This document shows, piece by piece, positions 19,412-27,837 of a stretch of DNA of 64,000 bases. Within the stretch, counting starts at the first letter, position 1. Every line of letters begins with the position of its first letter. The stretch lies in contig CAWAMI010000003.1 of assembly GCA_963783105.1 (NCBI GenBank), positions 310,001 to 374,000 of the forward strand. Direction: 5' to 3'. Source of the stretch: JAVEDQ01 sp963783105. GTDB lineage: Bacteria > Actinomycetota > Actinomycetes > Frankiales > Frankiaceae. Both the position numbers and the translations under genes were made by a program. The notes below the pieces were generated by a model that saw only the letters and a list, made by a program, of their open reading frames with translations, searched no databases and was not told the origin of the DNA.

Positions 19412-20560
19412 GTGGCCGCCATCGACGCTTCGTCGCGTACTCGACCCTCGTGTTCGCGGCAACGGCGTCGAGGCGTCGTCGGGGCGCTCGCACTGGCTGC
19501 GGCCCTACCGGGGTTGCTGGGCGGAGGGTCGGCCGCCCTCGCGGCCCCCGCCGCCAAGCCTGCGGTCCTCCCCCGTCCGGCGGCCGTGCTGCTGACGCCG
19601 GGGACGCCGGCCGGGCACGGCTTCGCCGACGTGCGGGCGGCGGCGCGGCCGGGAGCCCTCGCCCTGCGGTCGGCGCAGCGGGCGCGGCAGGCGGCGGGCC
19701 CCGCCTCGCGCCTGTTCGGCGCGACGAGGACGTACTACGCCCTCGAGCCGGACGGCTTCGGCGCGTCTCTCGTCCGGTTCAACACCGACGGTCGGGCGCA
19801 CGTGAGCCGCCGGACCGTGTTGACCCCGGCCGACCCCGGGACCGTCGTCGCGCCGACCAGCGCGGTCGGCGGCACGTTGATCGCGATGGAGGCCGGGCCG
19901 TACGGCCAGAACGTCGTCTCCGTCGACTCGCGCGGACGCCGGAAGCGGCTGACGAACGACGGGTTCTCCGCCTTCGGGTTGCTGACGCCCTCGCGGCGGG
20001 TGGTGTACGTGACGCTCACCGACAGCGGCGAGGTCAACGGCTTGGCGCAGGTGGACCTGGCCGGCCGCGGAAAGCGCGTGATCTTCCGTGAGCGCGACCG
20101 GGACGCCGTGCTCTCCCTGCCCGCTCTCTCGGCGAGCGGGCGGACCGCCTACCTGGTGCGCAACGTCTTCGACAGGCGCGGGCTGCCGCAGTCGTCGCTG
20201 CTGACGATCGACGTCGCGTCGGGGCGAACCAAGAGCCGTCCGCTGCCGGGGCTCAACTACGTCGTGTCGGTGGCGGTCAGTCCCAACGGCCGCGACCTGG
20301 CGGTGGTGGGCTACCGCGCAGCGGACAACATCTACGCCCGGTGGATCGGCTTCCGCGCCGAGGCGGACGTCCTGGGGACCTCGTCGGGGTCGCCGCGGCG
20401 CGTGGCGTGGGTGCAGGACCCGTTCGTCGTCTTCAGCCGGGGCAGCTCGCGGCTCGTGGTGGGAGCGGACAACCGGCTCGTCTCCGTGGCCGTCTCCGGC
20501 CCGCACCGTGACCAGATGTACGGGACCGAAGGCCTGTCGCTGCCGGTGCTGGCGCGGTAG
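19412..20560 (+). CDS. Secreted beta-propeller-like protein
   Basis: A 382-residue protein with a signal peptide: basic n-region, hydrophobic GVVGALALAAALPGLLGG, and an Ala-rich cleavage area. The mature part has repeating beta strands of TolB/WD40-like type (for example VSVAVSPNGRDLAVVGYR), consistent with a beta-propeller that displays values per blade. No catalytic motif is seen. GTG at 19412 has GAGGAG five bases upstream; the longer open frame upstream is antisense to the M20 gene. It is divergent from the M20 gene. Role unknown. Confidence 0.75.
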   Translation: MAAIDASSRTRPSCSRQRRRGVVGALALAAALPGLLGGGSAALAAPAAKPAVLPRPAAVLLTPGTPAGHGFADVRAAARPGALALRSAQRARQAAGPASRLFGATRTYYALEPDGFGASLVRFNTDGRAHVSRRTVLTPADPGTVVAPTSAVGGTLIAMEAGPYGQNVVSVDSRGRRKRLTNDGFSAFGLLTPSRRVVYVTLTDSGEVNGLAQVDLAGRGKRVIFRERDRDAVLSLPALSASGRTAYLVRNVFDRRGLPQSSLLTIDVASGRTKSRPLPGLNYVVSVAVSPNGRDLAVVGYRAADNIYARWIGFRAEADVLGTSSGSPRRVAWVQDPFVVFSRGSSRLVVGADNRLVSVAVSGPHRDQMYGTEGLSLPVLAR

Positions 20561-20723
20561 CTGCCGGACGCCCCGCGGCTGAGGTAGATCTGTGCCGCCC
20601 CGGGTGCTCAGATCTCGCTCAGCCGCTCAGATGATCAAGGCCGATGAGGCCTGGCAGGACGGCCCCGCTGCGGTATCGTCGTGGCCGCGACGTCGTCGGC
20701 TCCGGCCGTCGGATGTCCACCTT

Positions 20724-20808
20724 GTCCGGGTGGCGGAATGGCAGACGCGCTAGCTTGAGGTGCTAGTGCCCTTTATCGGGCGTGGGGGTTCAAGTCCCCC
20801 CTCGGACA
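20724..20808 (+). tRNA. tRNA-Leu (GAG anticodon)
   Basis: An 85-nt type II tRNA. The acceptor arm GTCCGGG pairs with CTCGGAC (one G-T pair). The anticodon arm is CTAGC - TTGAGGT - GCTAG, giving anticodon GAG. A variable arm (GTGCCCTTTATCGGGCGT) and a T arm with GGTTCAAGTCC follow. CCA is not encoded. It reads codon CUC (and CUU by wobble). Confidence 0.96.
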
Positions 20809-20991
20809 CTTCTTTGCACGGCCTCTGAGCAGCGGAAACGCCGCCAGGGGCCGTTCTCGTCCCCGCCTCTGGGAACACTGCGGGAACAGGCGCGGGCCAT
20901 TCCAGCCCCTGGGACGGCGCCGCAGAACTCCGATTCGTGTTCCCACGGGTCGAGGGGGGATCGGGTCGTCCCCCATCCCGAAAGGCCACCC

Positions 20992-21234
20992 GTGGCGACC
21001 CTCGAGACCCGCACCTCCCCCACCGGCACCAGCCACCGCGTCAAGTGGCGCCAGGACGGCGCCTGGCAGTCCGAGACCTTCGGGCTTTCCCGCCCGGCGC
21101 GCCCCCGGAGGACGCCGCACCGACATCCGCCGCCGGTGAGCGGACCGGCGAGTGTCGCGATCCCATGGAGCAGGGCTCGAGACAGGGACTCACAGCGGCA
21201 GGTCAGCGAGCCGCCCTCGTCGGACCGCACCTGA
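20992..21234 (+). pseudogene. Truncated phage-type integrase, N-terminal stump
   Basis: From GTG 20992, with GAAAGG upstream, the first 33 or so residues (VATLETRTSPTGTSHRVKWR and on to QSETFGL) look like the N-terminal arm-binding domain of an actinobacterial tyrosine integrase. After that the reading becomes Arg/Pro-rich and ends at 21234 with no catalytic domain. It lies 184 bases downstream of tRNA-Leu, the usual attachment target of such integrases. I read it as the relic of an integrated element whose body was deleted. The family call rests on a short stretch. Confidence 0.55.
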
Positions 21235-21263
21235 TCCCTGCCGGCGAGTGCAACTCGGCGCCC

Positions 21264-22310
21264 TCAGGTGAGAGCCATCAGGTCTTTGAGGTGGGCGTCG
21301 ATGACGGCGTTGTCGGGCGGGTTGACCCCCAGCCCGCCGAAGTGGCCCCAGGTGGTGTCCAGTACCCGTACCTCGCCGCGTTCGATGAACGGCGACCAGT
21401 GCTGCTCGTCCTCGGGCGGGAAGTAGAGGTCGGTGCGGGCAGGCATCGCGATCAACGGGCAGCGGATGGAACGGAGCGCCGCCTCGGTGTCGCCGCCGAA
21501 ACCCGGGGTGAAGTCCGACGCCGGGGTGTTGCCGACGTCGCCGTGCTCCCAGCACCAGAGCATGGTGAGCAGGTCGTTGGCGTCCCGGTCGAGCCAGTAG
21601 CCCTCCCAGAAGCCGACGAGGAAGTCCTCCAGCGAGCTGTGGCCCATGCCGAGGTACTCGCGGTTCCAGTAGAAAGCCTGCGACAGCCCCCAACCGGCAT
21701 AGATGCGAGCGAAGGCGCGGGCCCCGGCGACCGGTGGCTCGTCCGGGGAGTACCACCCGCCCTTGAACGCCGGGTCGAGCCGCATCGTCTCGCGCAGACT
21801 GCGCAGGAACACCTGGTTGTGCTCGCTGGTCTGCGGCGCACCGACGATGGGGGCGGCCCGCTTGACCATCTCGGGGTGGCTGACCGCCCACTGATAGGTC
21901 TGGGCGGCACCCATCGAGGAGCCCGTCACCAGTTCCAGTGAGGTGATGCCGAAGTTCTCGGTGACCAGGCGGTACTGCGCCTCGATCTGATCGGAGAAGG
22001 TGACGCGAGGGAAGCGTGCACGGTCGTAGGGCGGCGGCGTGTTGCTCGGTGACGACGAGAGCCCGTTGCCGAGCATGTTCGGAACGATGACGAAATACCG
22101 CTCGGAGTCGAGCGCCGTGCCCGGCCCGTACATCCAGTCGTTCTGATCGTGCCAGGAGGAGTACCAGGTCGGAACGAGGACGGCATTGGACTTGTCGTCG
22201 GCCAGCGTGCCGTGCGTCTTGTAGACCAGGTGAGCGTCGGTCAGCGTGGCCCCGCGCTGCAGGGCGACGTTGCCGAGCGCGAACGTCTTGCCGTCGGTCG
22301 GAGCGGGCAT
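21264..22310 (-). CDS. Alpha/beta hydrolase, homoserine acetyltransferase (MetX)-like
   Basis: A 348-residue alpha/beta-hydrolase fold protein. The nucleophile elbow is VTGSSMGAAQTYQWA (Ser in GSSMG, as in the MetX family GxSMGG). The catalytic His is in TTWGHFGGLG, and the charge-relay Asp probably lies in AMPARTDLYFP. The lid region (FYWNREYLG) is between. True MetX usually has a GGSMGG elbow and homoserine-specific residues; this protein differs, so an acyl-esterase role is as likely as methionine synthesis. ATG at 22310 has AGGAGG four bases upstream. It is divergent from the ABC transporter operon. Confidence 0.82.
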   Translation of the reverse strand: MPAPTDGKTFALGNVALQRGATLTDAHLVYKTHGTLADDKSNAVLVPTWYSSWHDQNDWMYGPGTALDSERYFVIVPNMLGNGLSSSPSNTPPPYDRARFPRVTFSDQIEAQYRLVTENFGITSLELVTGSSMGAAQTYQWAVSHPEMVKRAAPIVGAPQTSEHNQVFLRSLRETMRLDPAFKGGWYSPDEPPVAGARAFARIYAGWGLSQAFYWNREYLGMGHSSLEDFLVGFWEGYWLDRDANDLLTMLWCWEHGDVGNTPASDFTPGFGGDTEAALRSIRCPLIAMPARTDLYFPPEDEQHWSPFIERGEVRVLDTTWGHFGGLGVNPPDNAVIDAHLKDLMALT

Positions 22311-22429
22311 CGTGCCTCCTGCATGCGGGCGACGCGGACCGCCTGCCGGTGGCGACGTCGCGGTCTGCTGTAGCCGGCTACCGGCGGACGCTACGCCCGG
22401 CGCGCGGCACCAGGCGCACACTGAAGGAG

Positions 22430-23491
22430 ATGACCACGCTCGCGCCCCGCCCTACCGACGAGCAGCCCGGGCGGCCTGATCCCGTCCTCGCCGTCGAGGT
22501 CAGCGACCTCGTCAAGCGCTACCCGAAGCAGCCGACCAACGCCGTGGACGGGGTGAGTTTCGCCGTCCGCAAGGGCGAGATCTTCGGGCTGCTCGGACCC
22601 AACGGCGCCGGCAAGACGACCACCATCGGCGTCCTCACCACACGGGTCCAACTCACCTCCGGCGTCGCGCGCGTGGCCGGAGTCGACGTGGCCGCCGACC
22701 CGGTGCTCGCGTGCAGCCGGCTCTCGGTCGTGCCGCAGCGCAGCAACCTCGACCGAGCTCTCACCGCCCGCCAGAACCTCGTGTTCCACGCCGCATACCA
22801 CGGCATGGGTCGAGCCGAGCGGAACCGTCGCGCCGACGAGCTGCTCGACCAGTTCGGCTTGCAGGGCCGCGGCGGCGACAAGGTCGACAACTACTCCGGC
22901 GGCATGGCGCAGCGGCTGCTGATCGCGCGCGCCCTGATGCATCGACCGCAGGTGCTGTTCCTCGACGAGCCGAGCACGGGCCTCGACCCGCAGGCCCGGT
23001 TGTTCGTCTGGGAGCAGGTGCGCGAGTTGCGCGAGAGCGGGGTCACCGTCGTCATCACGACCCACGACATGGACGAGGCGGCCGAGCTGTCCGACCGTGT
23101 CGGGATCATGGACCACGGCAGGTTGCTCGCCCTGGACACCCCGGAGGCACTGACGCGGGGGCTGCCCGCCGGCGCCACGCTCGAGCTCGTGGTCATCTGC
23201 GCCGCCGACGAGAGCCCGCAGCAGGTGATGGACGCGCTCGCCGGACTGCCCGGCGTCGAGCAGGTCGAGCAGGTCGGGAACTCGACCGCACCGGATGGCA
23301 GCCCTGATGCGGGCTCGGATACCGCCCCCGAGATGCGGCTCCGGCTCTACCTCGACAATGAGGGCGGCGGCCAGATAGCACCGGTCGCCGCACTGCTCGC
23401 GAGCCGCGGCACCCGGCTCGGCTCCGTCGTGCTCGGCGAGCCGACGCTGGAGGACGTGTTCCTGACGCTGACGGGCCGAGACCTGCGATGA
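22430..23491 (+). CDS. ABC exporter ATPase, DrrA-like
   Basis: A 353-residue ATPase of the daunorubicin-resistance-type exporters. Motifs: Walker A GPNGAGKTT, Q-loop VVPQRSNLD, signature YSGGMAQRL, Walker B VLFLDEPSTGLDP and H-loop TTHDMDEA. A C-terminal domain of about 100 residues ends with LEDVFLTLTGRDL, typical of DrrA-type subunits. ATG at 22430 directly follows AAGGAG. Its stop overlaps the start of the permease gene (ATGA), so the two are translationally coupled. It energises export of a drug, lipid or polyketide; the substrate is not known. Confidence 0.9.
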   Translation: MTTLAPRPTDEQPGRPDPVLAVEVSDLVKRYPKQPTNAVDGVSFAVRKGEIFGLLGPNGAGKTTTIGVLTTRVQLTSGVARVAGVDVAADPVLACSRLSVVPQRSNLDRALTARQNLVFHAAYHGMGRAERNRRADELLDQFGLQGRGGDKVDNYSGGMAQRLLIARALMHRPQVLFLDEPSTGLDPQARLFVWEQVRELRESGVTVVITTHDMDEAAELSDRVGIMDHGRLLALDTPEALTRGLPAGATLELVVICAADESPQQVMDALAGLPGVEQVEQVGNSTAPDGSPDAGSDTAPEMRLRLYLDNEGGGQIAPVAALLASRGTRLGSVVLGEPTLEDVFLTLTGRDLR

Positions 23492-24315
23492 ACCTCACCG
23501 AGGTCGCTCCCGGCACCGATCCTGCGCCGCGCACCGTCACGAGGCCCCGCCCGGCGCAGGCCTTCCTCGGCCTGCTGTGGCGCGACATCTTCGTCACCGG
23601 GCGCGAGTTGCCGAGCTTCCTGGCACAGGTGGTCCTGCAGCCGCTGTTCCTGCTCTTCGTGCTCGGCAAGGTCCTCAGCGACCTCGGCTACACCCGCGCC
23701 GGTTTCTCCGACGTGCTGTTCCCGGGCATCGTCGCTTTCACCGCGTTCCTCACCTCGCTACAGACCACTGCGCTGCCGCTGGTCATCGACTTCTCGTTCA
23801 CCAAGGAGATCGAGGACCGGCTGCTCGCGCCGCTTCCCACCGCGATGGTCGCTCTCGAGAAGATCGTCTTCTCGATGCTGCGGGCCCTCGTCGCCGCAGC
23901 CGTGATCTTCCCGCTCGGCCGCTGGATCCTGGGTCCACTCGGGGTCGGCTGGTCCGACGTGCCCGCCATTGCGCTGTTCCTGGTGCTGGGCTCGCTGGTC
24001 GCCGCCGCGTTGGGTCTCACACTCGGCACGCTCGTGTCCGCGTCGAAAATCAACATCGTCTTCGCCCTGGTGCTGACGCCGCTGCTGTTCACCGGGAGCA
24101 CGCAGTTCCCGTGGTCCGCGCTCAGCGATCTGCGCTGGTTCCAGCTCCTGTGCGCGTGTAACCCACTGACCTACGTCAGCGAGGGCGTCCGGGGCGCGAT
24201 GATCAGCGCCGTGCCGCACATCCCCGCGGGGACCTGCGTGCTGGTGCTCCTCGGCTTCCTCGCCCTGTTCTCGGCGACCGGGATCCGCGGGTTCCGCCAT
24301 CGCGCCGTCGACTGA
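23488..24315 (+). CDS. ABC-2 type permease, DrrB-like
   Basis: A 275-residue membrane subunit with six predicted hydrophobic helices and the ABC-2 features: an N-terminal amphipathic stretch (FLGLLWRDIFVTGRE), a central EDRLLAPLPTAMVALEK loop and a C-terminal LTYVSEGVRGAM motif before the last helix. It overlaps the ATPase gene by 4 bases. Together they would form a dimeric exporter in the cytoplasmic membrane. Confidence 0.9.
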   Translation: MNLTEVAPGTDPAPRTVTRPRPAQAFLGLLWRDIFVTGRELPSFLAQVVLQPLFLLFVLGKVLSDLGYTRAGFSDVLFPGIVAFTAFLTSLQTTALPLVIDFSFTKEIEDRLLAPLPTAMVALEKIVFSMLRALVAAAVIFPLGRWILGPLGVGWSDVPAIALFLVLGSLVAAALGLTLGTLVSASKINIVFALVLTPLLFTGSTQFPWSALSDLRWFQLLCACNPLTYVSEGVRGAMISAVPHIPAGTCVLVLLGFLALFSATGIRGFRHRAVD

Positions 24316-24534
24316 CCGGCAGCCACGGGCTCATGCTCCGGTGTCGCCGCGGCGGGCGCGGACGGCTCAGGCTGACTACCCCCTTGTGGCAGAAGCCGTG
24401 AGACCGCTTTCCGGCTAGTCGCCGATGTGGCGACGGCACCCGGACATGCACCAGGGCACCGGCAGAGGGAGAAGTCGCTGCGCAACCAGGCGCGCGTCGA
24501 CACCAAGCTCGGCCCCGAGGTCGTCACGACCTAG

Positions 24535-26315
24535 GAGACCGCTGAACAAGGAGGGTTTCCTGGGTTGGGATGGTGCCGAGGAGGGGGCTCAAGGCGGTCT
24601 TGCCGCGGTCACAGCCCTTGCGGGTGGACAGAGCTCGCCCTCCTCGACGACCTGAGGATGCTGCTCTGCAGCGGATGGGTCAACGTGGAGGACCTTTGTG
24701 GCCGTGCTGCCGCTGGTTAGGCGGGGGTGATCGCCCAGGTGCCGCTGTCGCTGTGCAGTCCGAGGACAAGTAGCCGGCGCAGGTTGAGGGCGGCGGTGCG
24801 GTGGTGCAGCCAGGCGTCGTTCTTCGCGATCCCGCGGTAGCGGAGCCGCCGGTTCCGTCCACCGACGAGCCGGTCGATGCTGCGTTCGACCATTGGCCGG
24901 TGCTGCCGGTAGATGGCTTGGAACTCGGGGTCGGCGGCGCGGCGACGGTGGGCGCGTTGCAGCGCGTCGTGCTCGTGCAGCGTCAGCTTCCGGCCTCGGC
25001 GGGCGGTGGTGCAGCGTTCGCGCAGCGGGCAGCCGGTGCAGCCGGCGCCGAAGGTGGCCTTGTGTGTTCGAGTGATCCGGCGGACGAGCCCGTGGGGGCA
25101 GGTCACCGTGTTCGCCTGCTCGTCGACGATGAAGTCGTCGACGATGAACCCGCCGGGCACAGCCGACCGGAGCGGCCACGGTTTGATCGTCGCCGTGTGC
25201 TCGGCTGCGTCGAGATCGTTGAGCATCTCGCCGGTGCCGTAGGCGGAGTCGGCCAGCACCTCGGCCGGCTCGATCTCCCGCTCCAGCAGCCCGATTCCGA
25301 CCGCCGCGTCGGCGCTGTCCGCGCCGCTGGCCTTGGTCAGCTGGCAGTCGGTGACGATGCCGGTGTCGGGTTCGACCGCGCCATGCGCCTTGAACCCGTC
25401 CTGGCGGCGGGCGACGGTCTTGTGCGCATGCCGGGCCTCCGGATCGTGCACCGAGATCACCCGGTCCTCGGCGACCCGGCGGGCGTGTTCTCGTCCTCGA
25501 CCCACTCGACGTCCTGGCCGGCGATCAGCGCGAGCAGCGCCAGCGCCTCGGCCTGCTTGGGATCCCTGTCGATGTCGGGAAGATGGCCGAGCAGCCGGTG
25601 CGCGTCAGCGACCAGCGCGTTCACCAGGGCGGCGCGGGCGGTCTCGTCGTCCCAGGCGATCGACGGCTTGCCGGGATCGCCGTAGTCGTGCGCCGAGCAC
25701 ACCTCCGCGATCACCCCGGCGGCCTCGGGGACATCACGGCGGACCCGGCGGATCGCGGCGATCAGCTGCGTCACCGTGTCCTGGGTGGCGACCGCGTCAT
25801 CGAGCATGGTGGAGTCCAACGCCCGCCGCGTCTTACCGGTCAGCACTCCGGTCTCGGCCACCACCTGCCGGACCGCGTCGAAGATCCGGTTCGGCTGCTC
25901 CGAGGCGGCCAGCCGCCGTCGCCAGTAGGTCAGCGTCGTCGGATGGAACGACGCCGCCTCCAGCGTCAGCCGGCCGCCGCCTTCCACCGCAGGTCGAACG
26001 TCACCGCCTCCGCCGCCTCCCGATCCGAGAGACCATGCAGCGACTGCAGCACGATCACCGTGGCGACCACGTCCGCCGGCACCGACGGACGGCCCCGGCC
26101 CGACCGGAACAGGTCCGCGAACAGCTCATCCGGAAACAGCTGACGGCGATGCCCTGCCAGGAACGCGAACACGCTGCCCGGCGGCAGCAGATGCCCCGCC
26201 CAGGCCTCCACATCACCGAGCTGACGCTGATCCTCCGAGCGACCCTGCACCCGAAGATCGTCCCGCCCCGACAGCAGCGGTCGGTAAACCGACACCCGGA
26301 TTCTTCAGCGGTCTC
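24535..26315. mobile_element. IS1182-family insertion sequence with CTAG target duplication
   Basis: A 1781-bp element bounded by perfect 12-base inverted ends, GAGACCGCTGAA at 24535-24546 and TTCAGCGGTCTC at 26304-26315. Both ends are flanked by CTAG (24531-24534 and 26316-26319), the 4-base palindromic duplication typical of IS1182-type elements. Including flanks the mirror extends to 17 bases. The only coding content is a transposase on the minus strand, now in three frames. About 180 bases at the left end (24535-24716) hold no gene. Confidence 0.9.
24717..26295 (-). pseudogene. IS1182-family DDE transposase, broken by two frameshifts
   Basis: Read from 26295 the N-terminal part (VYRPLLSGRDDL, DVVATVIVLQSLHGLSDREA) stops at about 25966. 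The next segment (SFHPTTLTYWRRRLAASEQP to about 25500) and the third (RVAEDRVISVHDPEARHAHK to 24717) each continue in the next frame. Both shifts fit single-base losses, near 25975 and 25490. Catalytic residues remain: Asp in ALDSTMLDDA, Asp in VLADSAYGTGEM, and Glu in MVERSIDRLVGG. The zinc-like Cys cluster CTGCPLRERC is also kept. As read it cannot make a full transposase, unless the shifts are sequencing errors. Confidence 0.85.
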
Positions 26316-26408
26316 CTAGGCCGAGGCCATTAAGCGCGGCGACCGCTCCCCCGCCGTGGTAGCCCCAAGGCCAAGCTCGTCATGGTTGGCGGCAACCTCC
26401 ACGCGCCA

Positions 26409-26651
26409 TCAGGTCGGCCGCCTGTTCGACGCGAAGGGGTTGAACAGCAGGCCCACCCGCCGGTAGCCCATGAAGAGCAGCACCACCGCGGCCCACGCGT
26501 CGAGCGCGATCAGCCCGAGAACCACCTGCTGAGCCGCCTCCGGCGCGTCGAGCGCCTGCAGCACGGCCAGGCAGACCGATATCGCTGCTGCGAGCCACAG
26601 GAGGAGTATGGCCAGTCGGCCGCTGCGAGGGACGGAGTCGTCGGCCTTCAT
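26409..26651 (-). CDS. Small two-helix membrane protein
   Basis: An 80-residue protein with two hydrophobic helices (LAILLLWLAAAISVCLAVL and LIALDAWAAVVLLFMG) and a C-terminus GLLFNPFASNRRPT. The LLFNPF ending resembles a mid-protein motif of DUF6804-type membrane proteins, so it may be shortened at the C-terminus. It begins 5 bases after the stop of the TrkA-C gene and ends about 90 bases from the IS. Function unknown. Confidence 0.5.
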   Translation of the reverse strand: MKADDSVPRSGRLAILLLWLAAAISVCLAVLQALDAPEAAQQVVLGLIALDAWAAVVLLFMGYRRVGLLFNPFASNRRPT

Positions 26652-26655
26652 GCAC

Positions 26656-27639
26656 TCAGACTGCTCGGCTCGGATGCCGAGGTCCAGGCAGCCGCGGCTC
26701 ATGACTCAGCGGGTTCCCATCCCGATGCCGATGGCGAGCTGCTGCCGGTACTGCGGGCCCCCGTGCATGAGAACACCCGTGTCGTTGCTCCCGAGCAGAC
26801 AGCCGAAGCCGGTCCATCCACATCAACGCGTGAGCCCGCGAGGCGTTCGACGTGCCGGCGCCGGCATGGGCGCGTCGGGCCTGGCGGTCGTCGACCTGCT
26901 CGCGACGAGACTCCCCATGCGCCCGCTCCACCGCGGCCTCGTGGGCACGGTCGCCTTCAGGACCGGCGGGACGGTGGTCCAGCTCCCGAAGCCAGTCGCT
27001 GAGGCCGTAGACCACGAGTATGTCGCCGGGATCAACCACGGTGTCCATTGTCGGCACCCCCAGGTAGCGCCCGTCGGTACGCGTGATGCCCAGGACGACG
27101 ATGCCCTCCCGCCGCAGCGCCAGCTCGTCCAGCGAACGGCACGCGACCCAGTCGGACGACTGCACCGCGAACTCACTCACGGTGTAGCCGCCGGAGAGCT
27201 TGAGCAGGCCGGCGACGTCACGATCCGACCAGTCCGTGTACCGCCCGACGAGGCGCCCGATCGCCGCCGTCAGCCGCCGGTCCACCCACCGGCTTCGTGA
27301 GATGAAGACCAAGGCCAGCAGGCCACCGACCAGCTCGAGAACGCGCCACCACTCGCGGCCGAAGCCAGCGTTGCGGAAGCCGAGGATCGTCGAACTGGCT
27401 GCCGCCACGATGCCGGCGTTCCCCAGCAACATCAGCGTGCCGATCACCCGACGGCGAAGGGGGTGGTCGACGACGCGCTCCGACTCGCTGGTCGTGAAGC
27501 CGGCGCCGGTGAAGGCCGACCGAGCCTGGAACCGGGCGGTCTGCGAGGACATCCCGGTGGCGGTCAGAACGACCGTCGCGACCCGGGTGACCAACAACGA
27601 GAGCGCGACGACGAGCAGCAGGGTGGCAATGGCGAACAC
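26656..27639 (-). CDS. TrkA-C domain membrane protein
   Basis: A 327-residue protein. The N-terminal half has two to three hydrophobic helices and the stretch ARFQARSAFTGAGFTTSESE, seen in potassium-channel or Trk-like proteins. Residues about 150-220 form a TrkA-C (RCK-C) ligand-binding domain (LSGGYTVSEFAVQ ... VDPGDILVVYGLSDWLREL). The last 80 residues are Arg/His-rich and low quality. Homologues I know of end soon after the RAHEAAV stretch, so the tail may be a frame-shifted extension. GTG at 27639. Likely role: ligand-gated ion transport, inferred. Confidence 0.7.
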   Translation of the reverse strand: MFAIATLLLVVALSLLVTRVATVVLTATGMSSQTARFQARSAFTGAGFTTSESERVVDHPLRRRVIGTLMLLGNAGIVAAASSTILGFRNAGFGREWWRVLELVGGLLALVFISRSRWVDRRLTAAIGRLVGRYTDWSDRDVAGLLKLSGGYTVSEFAVQSSDWVACRSLDELALRREGIVVLGITRTDGRYLGVPTMDTVVDPGDILVVYGLSDWLRELDHRPAGPEGDRAHEAAVERAHGESRREQVDDRQARRAHAGAGTSNASRAHALMWMDRLRLSAREQRHGCSHARGPAVPAAARHRHRDGNPLSHEPRLPGPRHPSRAV

Positions 27640-27837
27640 ATCTATGGCCTTCCCGCAGCGACCACGGGTTCACGGCCGATTTGCGCCGTCACGACCCGAG
27701 CGGCAGGCCCTTCAGCCCAGCGCCGGAGATTGATCACGAACGGGTCTTCAGCCCGGGCCGACCAATGACGACGGCTCACCTGTCCGTCTCGCGCGATGCG
27801 GACCCTCCATCCCCGCGCGTCCCGAGACGGAGCCCCC

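Noticed and set aside
20750..20989. Short open frames over and after the tRNA-Leu gene
   Set aside because: They overlap the tRNA and lack coding character.
24316..24530. Remnant gene interrupted by the IS
   Set aside because: A short open stretch ends at the CTAG duplication, but joining both flanks gives no recognisable protein.
20724..27700. Prophage or genomic island between tRNA-Leu and the IS
   Set aside because: Only an integrase stump is seen; there are no structural, replication or transfer genes, and base composition does not change clearly.
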